The notes beneath the pieces are model-generated. The model saw only the letters and a program-made list of their open reading frames with translations, searched no databases and had not been told where the DNA came from. This document shows positions 7,463-14,993 of a stretch of DNA of 15,850 nt, piece by piece. This stretch comes from DATKMP01 sp035541775 (GTDB lineage: Bacteria; Bacteroidota; Ignavibacteria; UBA10030), in contig DATKMP010000063.1 of the NCBI GenBank assembly GCA_035541775.1, forward strand, positions 1 through 15,850, in the 5' to 3' direction. Made by a program: the position numbers and the translations under genes. The stretch's first letter is position 1; the number at the start of each line of letters is the position of its first letter.

Positions 7463-9741
7463 GCATGCGAAATTTTGATTCTGAAAAACATGTTTGCGGC
7501 TCTTCGCAATTCGTCGATGATTTTCCTGTTCCCGAAGGAACGCTGTATGCACACGTGTTCTCTTCACGCGTTGCCCATGGAAAAATTCGCGCTCTTGATA
7601 TCTCTGCCGCACGGGTGATGGACGGCGTGCATGGTATTTTGACGGCGCATGATATTCCCGGGGAAAATCAGATCGGCGGTATTGTTCAGGATGAACCGCT
7701 GCTTGCACAGAACGATGTACATTACATCGGCCAGCCGATGGCCATCGTTGTCGCAGATTCAGCATTTCAAGCGCGGCATGCGGCAGAAAAAATTATCGTT
7801 GAGATCGACAAACTTCCAGTCATCACCGATCCGCGTGAAGCGCAGCAGCAAAACGAATTATTAGTGCCGCCGATGAAGTTCGAACTTGGCAATGTGGATG
7901 CAGCATGGAAACAATGCGATGTTATTGTGAAAGGCACTGCTGAAACGGGCGGACAGGAACATTTGTACCTTGAAACGCAAGGCGCTATTGCCATACCGGT
8001 GGAACACAACGGCGTAAAAATTATTTCTTCTACACAAAGCCCGACTGCTGTGCAACGTGTTGCATCAAAAGTTCTCGGTGTGCCGATGCACAAAGTCGAA
8101 GTGGACGTGCTGCGTCTGGGCGGTGGATTCGGCGGCAAAGAAGATCAGGCGAGTTGTTGGGCAGCAATGGCCGCACTGGCAGCGACAACACTGCACCGCC
8201 CCATAAAACTCATTTTACATCGGCAGGATGATATGCGTATGACCGGCAAGCGGCATCCCTATTCCTCCGATTATACAATCGGATTAAAAAAAGATGGAAC
8301 CATTCTTGCCTATGAAGCGGTATATTTTCAGAATGGCGGCGCGGCAACAGATTTATCGCCGGCAATTTTACAGCGTACGTTGTTCCATTGCACGAACAGT
8401 TATTTTATTCCGAATGTAAAAGCCGTCGGGTACAGCTGCAGAACAAATCTTCCTCCGAATACGGCATTCCGCGGTTTCGGCGGGCCGCAGGGAAAATTTG
8501 TTATCGAGGCGGCAATCTTTAAAGCGGCAGAACAATTGCACGTAGAGCCGCTGGTGATTCAGAAAAAAAATCTCTTGAAAAACGGCGAAGAATTTCCGTA
8601 CGGACAAATTGCAGAACGCTGTCAGGCGCAGGCATGCTGGAACGAGCTCGAAAAAAATATTTCATTCGGCGATGTGCGAAAACGTATTTCCGAATTTAAT
8701 GCGGCGCATACGTGGAAGAAAAAAGGATACGCCGTGATGCCGATTTGTTTCGGTATCTCATTCACCAATACGATGTTAAATCAAGCAAGCGCGTTGGTGC
8801 ACATTTATAACGATGGCAGTGTCGGCATCAGTACGGCAGCAGTGGAAATGGGGCAAGGAGTGAATATGAAAATTCTTTCCATTGCTCAGCGGATTTTTTC
8901 CATTCCTCCCGAACGCATCAAACTGGAATCCACCAACACGACGCGTGTTGCCAATTCCTCGGCGACGGCGGCAAGCAGCGGCGCAGATTTAAACGGCGCG
9001 GCAACGCAATTAGCGTGTAATGGTTTGGTAGAGCGGCTCACGAAATTCGCCGCAGAACAATTTCAGCAAGAGGATGTTGCAAAAATTGAGCTGCGAGATG
9101 GACAGGTACTAAACGATGGAAACGAAACGGGCTGGGATTGGAAAAAATTGATCGCCTCGGCATATGCATCGCGAATCAGTTTAACGTCGCAGCATTATTA
9201 TGCAACGCCGAATATTTATTTCGATATCAAGACATCGAAAGGCCGCCCGTTTGCATATCACGTTTATGGCGCTGCGATTGCTGAAGTAACGATGGATTGT
9301 TTGCGCGGCACGTACGAAATCGACGCGGTCAATGTTGTGCATGATTTTGGCAAGAGTTTAATTCCTGCTATCGATCTCAGTCAGGCGGAAGGCGCGTTGA
9401 TGCAGGGCATCGGGTGGATGACGATGGAAGAAATTTTGTACAATGCCGATGGAAAATTGCTGACGGATGCACTTTCGACGTACAAAGTACCGGATATGCA
9501 TTTTGCACCAAAGGAATTGAATATCCATTTTCTGGAAAATTCTGACAATCCGGTGACACCGTTCAATTCCAAAGCCATCGGCGAGCCGCCGTTTATGTAC
9601 GGCATCGGCGTTTATTTTGCGCTGGTGAATGCGATGAAGGCATTTCGTCCTGATAAAAATTATGAAATGATTGCGCCGATGACGCCGGAACGCGCGTTAT
9701 GCTCGTTGTACGATTTTCATGTTGTGCCTGTCGTGGAATGA
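7459..9741 (+). CDS. xdhB: Xanthine dehydrogenase molybdopterin-binding large subunit
   Basis: A 760-residue Mo hydroxylase subunit with the normal XdhB length. Key residues in order: Q166 in GGQEH (Mo neighbourhood), GGGFGGKE with E228 (equivalent to bovine XDH Glu802), FRGFGGPQG with R338 (equivalent to Arg880), EMGQGV with Q466, the SSATAASSG segment contacting the cofactor, and the general base E709 in IGEPP (equivalent to Glu1261). The Glu802/Arg880 pair orients purine rings, so a purine substrate such as hypoxanthine, xanthine or a related oxopurine is likely, rather than an aldehyde or CO. There is no in-frame UGA, so no selenocysteine. It is cytoplasmic: no signal peptide is visible. 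It overlaps xdhA by 4 bp and is followed 9 bp later by its chaperone gene. Confidence 0.95.
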   Translation: MSMRNFDSEKHVCGSSQFVDDFPVPEGTLYAHVFSSRVAHGKIRALDISAARVMDGVHGILTAHDIPGENQIGGIVQDEPLLAQNDVHYIGQPMAIVVADSAFQARHAAEKIIVEIDKLPVITDPREAQQQNELLVPPMKFELGNVDAAWKQCDVIVKGTAETGGQEHLYLETQGAIAIPVEHNGVKIISSTQSPTAVQRVASKVLGVPMHKVEVDVLRLGGGFGGKEDQASCWAAMAALAATTLHRPIKLILHRQDDMRMTGKRHPYSSDYTIGLKKDGTILAYEAVYFQNGGAATDLSPAILQRTLFHCTNSYFIPNVKAVGYSCRTNLPPNTAFRGFGGPQGKFVIEAAIFKAAEQLHVEPLVIQKKNLLKNGEEFPYGQIAERCQAQACWNELEKNISFGDVRKRISEFNAAHTWKKKGYAVMPICFGISFTNTMLNQASALVHIYNDGSVGISTAAVEMGQGVNMKILSIAQRIFSIPPERIKLESTNTTRVANSSATAASSGADLNGAATQLACNGLVERLTKFAAEQFQQEDVAKIELRDGQVLNDGNETGWDWKKLIASAYASRISLTSQHYYATPNIYFDIKTSKGRPFAYHVYGAAIAEVTMDCLRGTYEIDAVNVVHDFGKSLIPAIDLSQAEGALMQGIGWMTMEEILYNADGKLLTDALSTYKVPDMHFAPKELNIHFLENSDNPVTPFNSKAIGEPPFMYGIGVYFALVNAMKAFRPDKNYEMIAPMTPERALCSLYDFHVVPVVE

Positions 9742-9750
9742 ACCTGCATC

Positions 9751-10740
9751 ATGCATGATATCAAACTCTGGAAATTTCTTGACGATGAACTTCAACAGCA
9801 GCATCCCGTTGGATTGGTGGTCGTGGTGGATTACGAAAAAGGTTCGCCGGGAAAAACAGGGTTTAAGCTTGCCTTCAATCAAGAAAGAACATGCGTCGGC
9901 ACCATCGGCGGCGGCATGATGGAATATTCGCTCATAGAGCAATACTCCAATCTACTGCTGGAAGGAAAATTATTTCGAGAACTTCGCACGCTGGTCCATT
10001 CGCCTCACACAAATCGCGGAGAACCATCGGGACTTTCGTGCGCCGGTTCGCAAACGATCTTTGCGCTTTCGCTGGGTCCACAAGACCTTGCTGCTGTTCA
10101 CACATTGTATCGTGCATGGTCTGAAAATCTTTCTGCAAAAATGATTTTGACGAGCGAGGGACTTGCGTGCGCTGAAGAAAAGAACGCAGAACATCTTCGT
10201 TTTCATGAAGAATCAGCTTCAGCATGGAAGTATGAAGAAAATATGGGATTCGAGTATTCCGTGTGTATCGTTGGCGGCGGGCATGTGGGCTTTGCTCTTT
10301 CTCGCGTTATGGCCACCTTAGATTTTACCGTCGTCGTGTATGATGATCGCCCAGACCTGCCCACCTTCAAAGAAAATACTTTTGCACACAAGAAAATTAT
10401 TGCGCCATATTCAGAATTAGAAAAACATATTTCCGATCCGCAAAAAACATTTGCCGCGATTGTTACATCCGATTTTCATTCGGATACGGAAGCGCTAAAA
10501 CAGGTGCTGCCGCTGCGATTGCCGTATGTCGGATTGATGGGCGCGGAAGCAAAAATCGGAAAAATAAAAAACCTTCTTTCAAAGGAAGAATTGAACGAAT
10601 TGAATGTGCAACATCTTTACACGCCGATTGGCATCCCTCTTGGAAGCGATTCTCCGGAAGAAATTGCCGTGAGCATCGCTGCGGAGATGCTTCAAGTGAA
10701 GCATGCATTATCGAAAAGGAACGGTTCATGTCGATCTTAA
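9751..10740 (+). CDS. xdhC: XdhC/CoxI family molybdenum cofactor insertion chaperone
   Basis: A 329-residue protein with the two-domain XdhC layout. The N-terminal XdhC/CoxI domain has the motif VVVVDYEKGSPGKTG at about 23-37 and the hallmark TIGGGMMEY around 51-59. A C-terminal Rossmann domain begins at VCIVGGGHVG (171-180) and is followed by an acidic end of strand 2 (YDDRP). XdhC binds and protects the molybdenum cofactor, helps its sulfuration, and inserts it into XdhB; it is not part of the final enzyme. The order xdhA-xdhB-xdhC is the classic one. The ATG at 9751 follows xdhB by 9 bp, and the 3' end overlaps hyuA by 13 bp. Confidence 0.92.
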   Translation: MHDIKLWKFLDDELQQQHPVGLVVVVDYEKGSPGKTGFKLAFNQERTCVGTIGGGMMEYSLIEQYSNLLLEGKLFRELRTLVHSPHTNRGEPSGLSCAGSQTIFALSLGPQDLAAVHTLYRAWSENLSAKMILTSEGLACAEEKNAEHLRFHEESASAWKYEENMGFEYSVCIVGGGHVGFALSRVMATLDFTVVVYDDRPDLPTFKENTFAHKKIIAPYSELEKHISDPQKTFAAIVTSDFHSDTEALKQVLPLRLPYVGLMGAEAKIGKIKNLLSKEELNELNVQHLYTPIGIPLGSDSPEEIAVSIAAEMLQVKHALSKRNGSCRS

Positions 10741-12110
10741 TTAAAAACGGAAGAATTGTTACAGCAAGCGAAGATTATGTCGCAGATATTTTTATTGAAC
10801 AGGAAACAGTCTCGCGTATCGGAACATCACTGTCGGTTTCCGCCGGGATGGTGATCGATGCAAAAGGAAAATTTGTTTTTCCGGGCGGTATCGATCCGCA
10901 TGTGCATCTTGCATTGCCGTCGATGGGTACGGTTTCCAGCGATGATTATATTTCCGGAACAGCCGCAGCGTTGTTCGGCGGCACGACAACGGTACTGGAT
11001 TTTGTTACACAGACTCGCGGTAAAACTTTGTTCGATGCTCTTGGCGAATGGCGCAAGCGTTCGGACGGAAAACCCTTGTGCGATTTCGGCTTTCATCTTA
11101 TCGTGACAGATATGAAGGAAACTGCAAAAAGAGAAATTGCTGCCATGATGGAGAAAGAAGGCATTCCTTCGCTCAAAGCATTTATGGCGAGCAAATCCAC
11201 GTTGATGATGAACGACCATCAGATTTTGGATTTGATGGATGAATTGAAAAAGCACGGCGGCCTTGCGATGGCGCATGCAACCAACGGCGATATGATCGAT
11301 GCGCTGATTGCCAAGCACCGCGCTGAAGGAAAATTATCGCCGTTGTATCATTCTTTATCCCAGCCGGAAATTACGGAAGAAGAAGCGACAGGGCGATTCA
11401 CGGATCTTGCATATCTTGCCGGTGTGCCTGCATACATTGTGCACTTGACCTGTGAAGGTGCGTTGAATCGTGTTCGCAATGCGTCAAAGCGCAATCAACA
11501 AGTATATGCGGAAACTTGCATTCAATATTTATTGCTGGACTCTTCCGTCTATGGAAATGATTTTGAAGGTGCGAAGTATGTGATGAGTCCGCCGCTGCGC
11601 GAGAACAAAGATCAAGCAGCATTGTGGGCCGGCATCAACGACGGCAGCGTGCAGGTGGTAGCAACGGATCACTGCCCATTTACTTGGCAGCAAAAGCTGA
11701 TGGGCAAAGATGATTTTTCAAAAATCCCCAATGGCGCTCCCGGCATTGAACACCGAATGGAATTATTGTTTTCCGAAGGTGTGCAAAAAGGAAGAATCTC
11801 GCTCAACAAATTTGTCGAAGTCACATCTACCAATGCGGCAAAAATATTCGGCATGTATCCGACGAAAGGAACGATTGCCGTTGGTGCCGATGCCGACATT
11901 TTGATTCTTGATCCGACACAAGAACACACCATCACAGCAAAAACGCACCACATGAATGTCAATTATTCTTGTTACGAAGGATGGAAGGTGCATGGCAAAA
12001 TCGATACTGTATTGATGCGCGGTACCGCCGCAATTGCAAATGATGCTCTTCACATCAAACCGGGATTTGGAAAGTATCTTAAACGTAACGCTGTGAACGA
12101 AATGAACTGA
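10728..12110 (+). CDS. hyuA: Dihydropyrimidinase/hydantoinase family amidohydrolase HyuA
   Basis: A 460-residue cyclic-amide hydrolase, matching the length of E. coli HyuA (about 461). The binuclear metal site is complete and its spacing equals that of D-hydantoinases: H58 and H60 in DPHVH, carboxylated-lysine candidate K150 in SLKAFMAS, H183 in AMAHATNG, H239 in IVHLTCEG and D314 in ATDHCP. A substrate-site SPPLRE loop and NGAPGIEHRM are also kept. Two usual positions differ: the tyrosine five residues after K150 is S155, and the Glu of the common HAENG motif is T185. The role is inferred to be opening a five- or six-membered ureide ring derived from a purine. The gene starts inside xdhC with an AAAAGGA ribosome site about 7 bases upstream, and it is the last gene of the compact operon. 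Confidence 0.92.
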   Translation: MSILIKNGRIVTASEDYVADIFIEQETVSRIGTSLSVSAGMVIDAKGKFVFPGGIDPHVHLALPSMGTVSSDDYISGTAAALFGGTTTVLDFVTQTRGKTLFDALGEWRKRSDGKPLCDFGFHLIVTDMKETAKREIAAMMEKEGIPSLKAFMASKSTLMMNDHQILDLMDELKKHGGLAMAHATNGDMIDALIAKHRAEGKLSPLYHSLSQPEITEEEATGRFTDLAYLAGVPAYIVHLTCEGALNRVRNASKRNQQVYAETCIQYLLLDSSVYGNDFEGAKYVMSPPLRENKDQAALWAGINDGSVQVVATDHCPFTWQQKLMGKDDFSKIPNGAPGIEHRMELLFSEGVQKGRISLNKFVEVTSTNAAKIFGMYPTKGTIAVGADADILILDPTQEHTITAKTHHMNVNYSCYEGWKVHGKIDTVLMRGTAAIANDALHIKPGFGKYLKRNAVNEMN

Positions 12111-12132
12111 TACTGCCATGCGATGTTTGTAA

Positions 12133-12200
12133 GCATGACGTCTCTCTTCCTATTCGTACGGGCGGTCTTTCTTTGCTGTGTAATTTGCAGCACGTCATGC
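12133..12200. repeat. Inverted repeat in the hyuA-transporter gap
   Basis: GCATGACGT at 12133-12141 and its exact reverse complement ACGTCATGC at 12192-12200 are separated by 50 bases. The loop is long and no T-run follows on the plus strand, so it is not a textbook terminator. Placed between hyuA and the transporter gene and about 100 bp before the latter's start, it could be a split operator or an mRNA leader structure. Function is unknown. Confidence 0.4.
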
Positions 12201-12308
12201 AAAAATGAAATCAAAAAAAACATCGGCAGGATATTATGTGTGAATAAAATATTCTATATTCTATCATCGCAAGATTGAAACGGTTAGAACATCGAAAGGG
12301 AATTAACT

Positions 12309-13649
12309 ATGCCTGAAATTAATACACACTCATCAACAATCGGTAGGTATCGCTGGGTTATATGCGCGTTATTGTTTTTTGCCACGACGATCAATTATAT
12401 GGATCGTCAGGTGCTCGGCATTCTGCGTCCGGTCTTGCAGCAGGAACTTCGCTGGGCGAATCCGCAAAACATCGATATCGAATACGGCTATATTACGACA
12501 GCGTTCACCATTGCGTATGCGCTCGGTGTGTTGTTCTTCGGGCGATTTGTCGATCGTGTCGGAACAAAAATCGGCTACAGTGTTTCGGTCGCCATCTGGG
12601 GCTTGTCCTCCATGGCGCATGCGCTTGCCGGATCTTCTCTGGGATTGGGTGCAGCGCGTGTCGGACTTGGCATTGGTGAATCAGGAAATTTTCCATCGGC
12701 TTTAAAAACGGTCGCCGAATGGTTTCCGAAAAAAGAGCGCGCTTTGGCTGCGGGCATTTTTAATTCCGGTGCCAATGTCGGCGCAGTCTTAGCGCCTTTC
12801 TTGATACCGTGGGCGATTTATTATTTCGCAGCGAACCCTGTGCATCCGTTTTGGCAGATCGGATTTATTTTTACCGGCGCATGCGATTTGATCTGGCTTG
12901 GCGTCTGGCTGCTGGTGTATAAGAAACCGTCCGAATCCAAAAAAGTTTCCAAAGAAGAACTTGCGTACATCAACAGCGATGTCGATGAACAAGCTTTGAC
13001 AGAAGAATCTGTTCCGATGATAAAATTATTGGGATACCGCCAGACCTGGGCATTCTTTGTCGGCAAAGCATTATCCGATACTCCGTGGTTATTTTATTTA
13101 TTCTGGCTGCCGATCTTTTTAAAAGATAAATATCATGTCGATATTAAAGATGCAGTACATTTTGCACTTCCGCTGATTGTAATTTATTCGATGACGACGG
13201 TCGGCAGTGTCGGCGGCGGATGGCTTTCATCGAAGCTGATTAAAAAAGGATGGACCGTCAACAAAGCGAGAAAAACGACGATGCTGTGTTTTGCGATTGC
13301 CGTGCTGCCGGTGGTGCTGGTTACATCGATTGATTTATGGCCGGCGGTAATTTTGTTCGGCATCGTTGCCGCAGCGCATCAGGCATGGTCTGCCAATTTG
13401 TTGACGACGCCGTCGGATATGTTCCCGAAGAAAGCTGTTGGCTCTGTTTCCAGCATCGGCACGATGGGCGGCTTTACGGCATCGGCATTGTTCCTTTCGC
13501 TGGCGGGATATATTATCAATACCTTCCGTGCGAACGGAAATGTGGAGCATGGATATTTTATTCTCTTTGCTCTTTGTGCATCATTCTATTTGATTGCCTT
13601 GCTGCTGTTTCACTTGCTCGCTCCGAAAATGGAAGTGGCAAAAGTGTAA
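12309..13649 (+). CDS. MFS transporter, ACS (anion:cation symporter) family
   Basis: A 446-residue membrane protein with the usual 12-helix MFS pattern. The first helix ends in INYMDRQVLG (28-37), the signature seen in ExuT-like hexuronate and other ACS-family organic anion transporters. The loop between helices 2 and 3 carries GRFVDRVGTK (78-87), the classic MFS motif. Further hydrophobic blocks continue to the end, with a hydrophilic central loop around 200-235. The substrate cannot be told from sequence; next to a purine and ureide operon it may import an anionic purine derivative or exchange an end product. Annotation as a sugar-acid transporter should not be taken literally. It begins 198 bp after hyuA with a strong AAAGGG ribosome site, so it may have its own promoter although it lies on the same strand. 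An AT-rich TATTCT-containing stretch near 12250-12262 is a possible promoter region, not a confident one. Confidence 0.9.
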   Translation: MPEINTHSSTIGRYRWVICALLFFATTINYMDRQVLGILRPVLQQELRWANPQNIDIEYGYITTAFTIAYALGVLFFGRFVDRVGTKIGYSVSVAIWGLSSMAHALAGSSLGLGAARVGLGIGESGNFPSALKTVAEWFPKKERALAAGIFNSGANVGAVLAPFLIPWAIYYFAANPVHPFWQIGFIFTGACDLIWLGVWLLVYKKPSESKKVSKEELAYINSDVDEQALTEESVPMIKLLGYRQTWAFFVGKALSDTPWLFYLFWLPIFLKDKYHVDIKDAVHFALPLIVIYSMTTVGSVGGGWLSSKLIKKGWTVNKARKTTMLCFAIAVLPVVLVTSIDLWPAVILFGIVAAAHQAWSANLLTTPSDMFPKKAVGSVSSIGTMGGFTASALFLSLAGYIINTFRANGNVEHGYFILFALCASFYLIALLLFHLLAPKMEVAKV

Positions 13650-13659
13650 ACTCAAGAAC

Positions 13660-13705
13660 TGTGACCGTCACCCATCCGGTTTAAACATTGCTGGTGACGG
13701 TCACA
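13660..13705. terminator. Inverted repeat after the transporter, possible terminator
   Basis: TGTGACCGTCACC (13660-13672) pairs exactly with GGTGACGGTCACA (13693-13705) over a 20-base loop, starting 10 bases after the transporter stop. Each arm is itself nearly palindromic (GTGAC-C-GTCAC). A run of eight T follows at 13715-13722, about 10 bases past the stem, so termination is plausible but the spacing is not ideal. The self-palindromic arms would also suit a protein-binding site or a dispersed repeat. Confidence 0.5.
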
Positions 13706-13762
13706 TGCTTCGCTGTTTTTTTTCTTTCAACTTCTAACCCCTCTTTCCTTCAGTGAAGCATG
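13704..13762. repeat. 12-bp stem with pyrimidine-rich loop
   Basis: CATGCTTCGCTG at 13704-13715 pairs with CAGTGAAGCATG at 13751-13762 (11 Watson-Crick pairs and one G-U). The 35-base loop is almost entirely pyrimidine. It shares two bases with the preceding inverted repeat, so the two structures would compete or stack. Function is unknown; it lies between convergent genes. Confidence 0.4.
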
Positions 13763-13771
13763 CGTTATTTT

Positions 13772-13796
13772 AGAAATCCCGCTTTGCGGGATTTCT
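13772..13796. terminator. Strong 11-bp hairpin, likely bidirectional terminator
   Basis: AGAAATCCCGC, a TTT loop, then GCGGGATTTCT form a perfect 11-bp stem. It lies between the plus-strand transporter and the minus-strand helical-protein gene that converge here. The A/T-rich lower stem can supply a partial U tract in either direction. This is the most stable compact hairpin of the gap. Confidence 0.6.
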
Positions 13797-13840
13797 ATTA
13801 TACGCTCCCCTTCATACGAAGGCGCCGGAGGCATTTCACT

Positions 13841-13860
13841 TAACACGCGTAAGCGTGTTA
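13841..13860. terminator. 8-bp hairpin near the end of the minus-strand gene
   Basis: TAACACGC, loop GTAA, then GCGTGTTA form a perfect 8-bp stem. It lies about 75 bp beyond the stop of the minus-strand gene. A smaller 5-bp hairpin (CCTTC-ATAC-GAAGG) is at 13809-13822. No clear U tract follows, so the role as terminator is only suggested by position. Confidence 0.35.
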
Positions 13861-13934
13861 CTATTTTATTGGGGGTTCGGTACAACACACCGCTATCTAC
13901 CGTTTTTTCTTCCAACCGCTAACAGCTCACCGCT

Positions 13935-14636
13935 TCACTTCTTCGCCGTTTCGGCGGGGCTTGCTGCCCCTTTTGCTTTCTTATCGTTTACCGCTTTGGC
14001 ACTGCCGCGCCCGATTGTTACCGGCTCGAACTCGATCAGCACGGATGCATTATCAGCAAACACGGATTTGGCATTGTTGCGGACTTTGCGCACCGCTTTC
14101 TTTAAGGTATCGAGCGCTTCATCGCGCACCAGCGTTGCCGCCTTCTTTGCCTTTTTTGCTTCTTCCTGGTTCACATCATTATCTGTTAACTCCGCAGCAA
14201 TGGTATCGAACTGTGCCAGGTCGCTGTCTTTTACGCCGCCCTTTTTCAGGTCGGCAAGCTTATCCGCTGTTACTGCTTTCATGTAGGAAAGCTTGGTCGT
14301 CATCTTCTTCACGGAAGTCGGCGCATCGCCGCCCACATCTAGTAATTTCATCATCGGTTTATTTTTTTCCCCGTACACGGATTTGCCGGCGTTCTGCACT
14401 TTGCGGATCAGCGCCAGCCCGCTGGCAAGCGTCGTTTCTTGCGCTTCCGTAAGCGTGTTGAGGGCTTTCACGGCTTTTACCTGCGCCGTATTTTTAACGA
14501 TCATGTCGTCGTGAGCATCGATCAATCCCTGAGTCGCGTCGGCGTTAATGCCGTCCGTGCCTTCGCCCGCCGGATGTTTTTTTGCTGTGTCTATAAGCAC
14601 ATTGGCATCCTGAATAACTACATCGACTTCTTCCAT
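13935..14636 (-). CDS. Hypothetical helical protein with internal duplication
   Basis: A 233-residue protein that I do not recognise by name. It is rich in Ala, Lys, Asp and Leu, lacks Cys and Trp, and has no signal peptide or membrane segment, so it is probably a soluble helical-bundle protein. It contains two related copies of a roughly 105-residue unit: IRKVQNAGKSVY at 77-88 matches VRKVRNNAKSVF at 182-193, and each is followed by a short hydrophobic tail. The last ~20 residues are a flexible Lys/Ala-rich tail. The start is supported on the minus strand by AGAAAGG about 8 bases before the ATG. It is convergent to the transporter and seems unrelated to the purine operon. The DNA coding the C terminus itself forms two hairpins (13944-13956 and 13956-13970). 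Confidence 0.72.
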   Translation of the reverse strand: MEEVDVVIQDANVLIDTAKKHPAGEGTDGINADATQGLIDAHDDMIVKNTAQVKAVKALNTLTEAQETTLASGLALIRKVQNAGKSVYGEKNKPMMKLLDVGGDAPTSVKKMTTKLSYMKAVTADKLADLKKGGVKDSDLAQFDTIAAELTDNDVNQEEAKKAKKAATLVRDEALDTLKKAVRKVRNNAKSVFADNASVLIEFEPVTIGRGSAKAVNDKKAKGAASPAETAKK

Positions 14637-14728
14637 TGTAGTAACCTTTCTATTAATGGATAATGATTAGTAGAGATAATTAAAAAATATAAATCAACGT
14701 CTTTGCGAAGCTGGAAGCGTTTTACTGA

Positions 14729-14745
14729 ATCACACGAAGTGTGAT
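14729..14745. repeat. 7-bp hairpin, GAA loop
   Basis: ATCACAC, loop GAA, GTGTGAT: a perfect stem about 95 bp upstream of the minus-strand helical-protein gene. It has the same compact design as the hairpins at 13772 and 13841, which suggests a shared dispersed element type rather than a gene-specific switch. Confidence 0.4.
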
Positions 14746-14767
14746 ATATATTTTCTTACGCGACGAA

Positions 14768-14790
14768 GCCCGCCCGCCGGTCAGGCAGGC
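14768..14790. repeat. G+C-rich imperfect palindrome, dispersed-repeat-like
   Basis: A 23-base G+C-rich stretch in otherwise AT-rich DNA. Its ends GCCCGCC and GGCAGGC pair with one mismatch. Short palindromes of this GCC/GGC style are commonly scattered in intergenic DNA of many bacterial genomes. It directly abuts another inverted repeat (14789-14817). Confidence 0.4.
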
Positions 14791-14993
14791 AATCTGAATT
14801 TGCCAGAATGAGATTGCTTAATAATAGTACACACTACATGTGTAGCTGTAATATGCCTCTGGCTGTTCGCAATGACGATCGTTCGAAAATCTCTATGAGT
14901 AAATGTTGTTTTGTTTCCCTTGCTAATGTTCTGTTTCCGTGCTCTTATAATTTTAAGTGTTTGTTATCGCTCTCTATTTCCTTTTTTACGCTG

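Noticed and set aside
7459..9741. Possible selenocysteine Mo-hydroxylase, since this cluster type is often labelled selenium-linked
   Set aside because: No in-frame UGA occurs in xdhB or ygeY, and no SECIS-like element was evident. Labile selenium in the cofactor cannot be judged from sequence.
13855..14286. Plus-strand 143-codon open frame rich in Phe, Ala and Ser
   Set aside because: It is the antisense shadow of the Ala/Lys-rich minus-strand gene, which has a proper ribosome site and duplicated structure.
13660..14820. CRISPR-like array from the many short palindromes
   Set aside because: The palindromes differ in sequence and spacing; there is no repeated direct unit and no cas gene.
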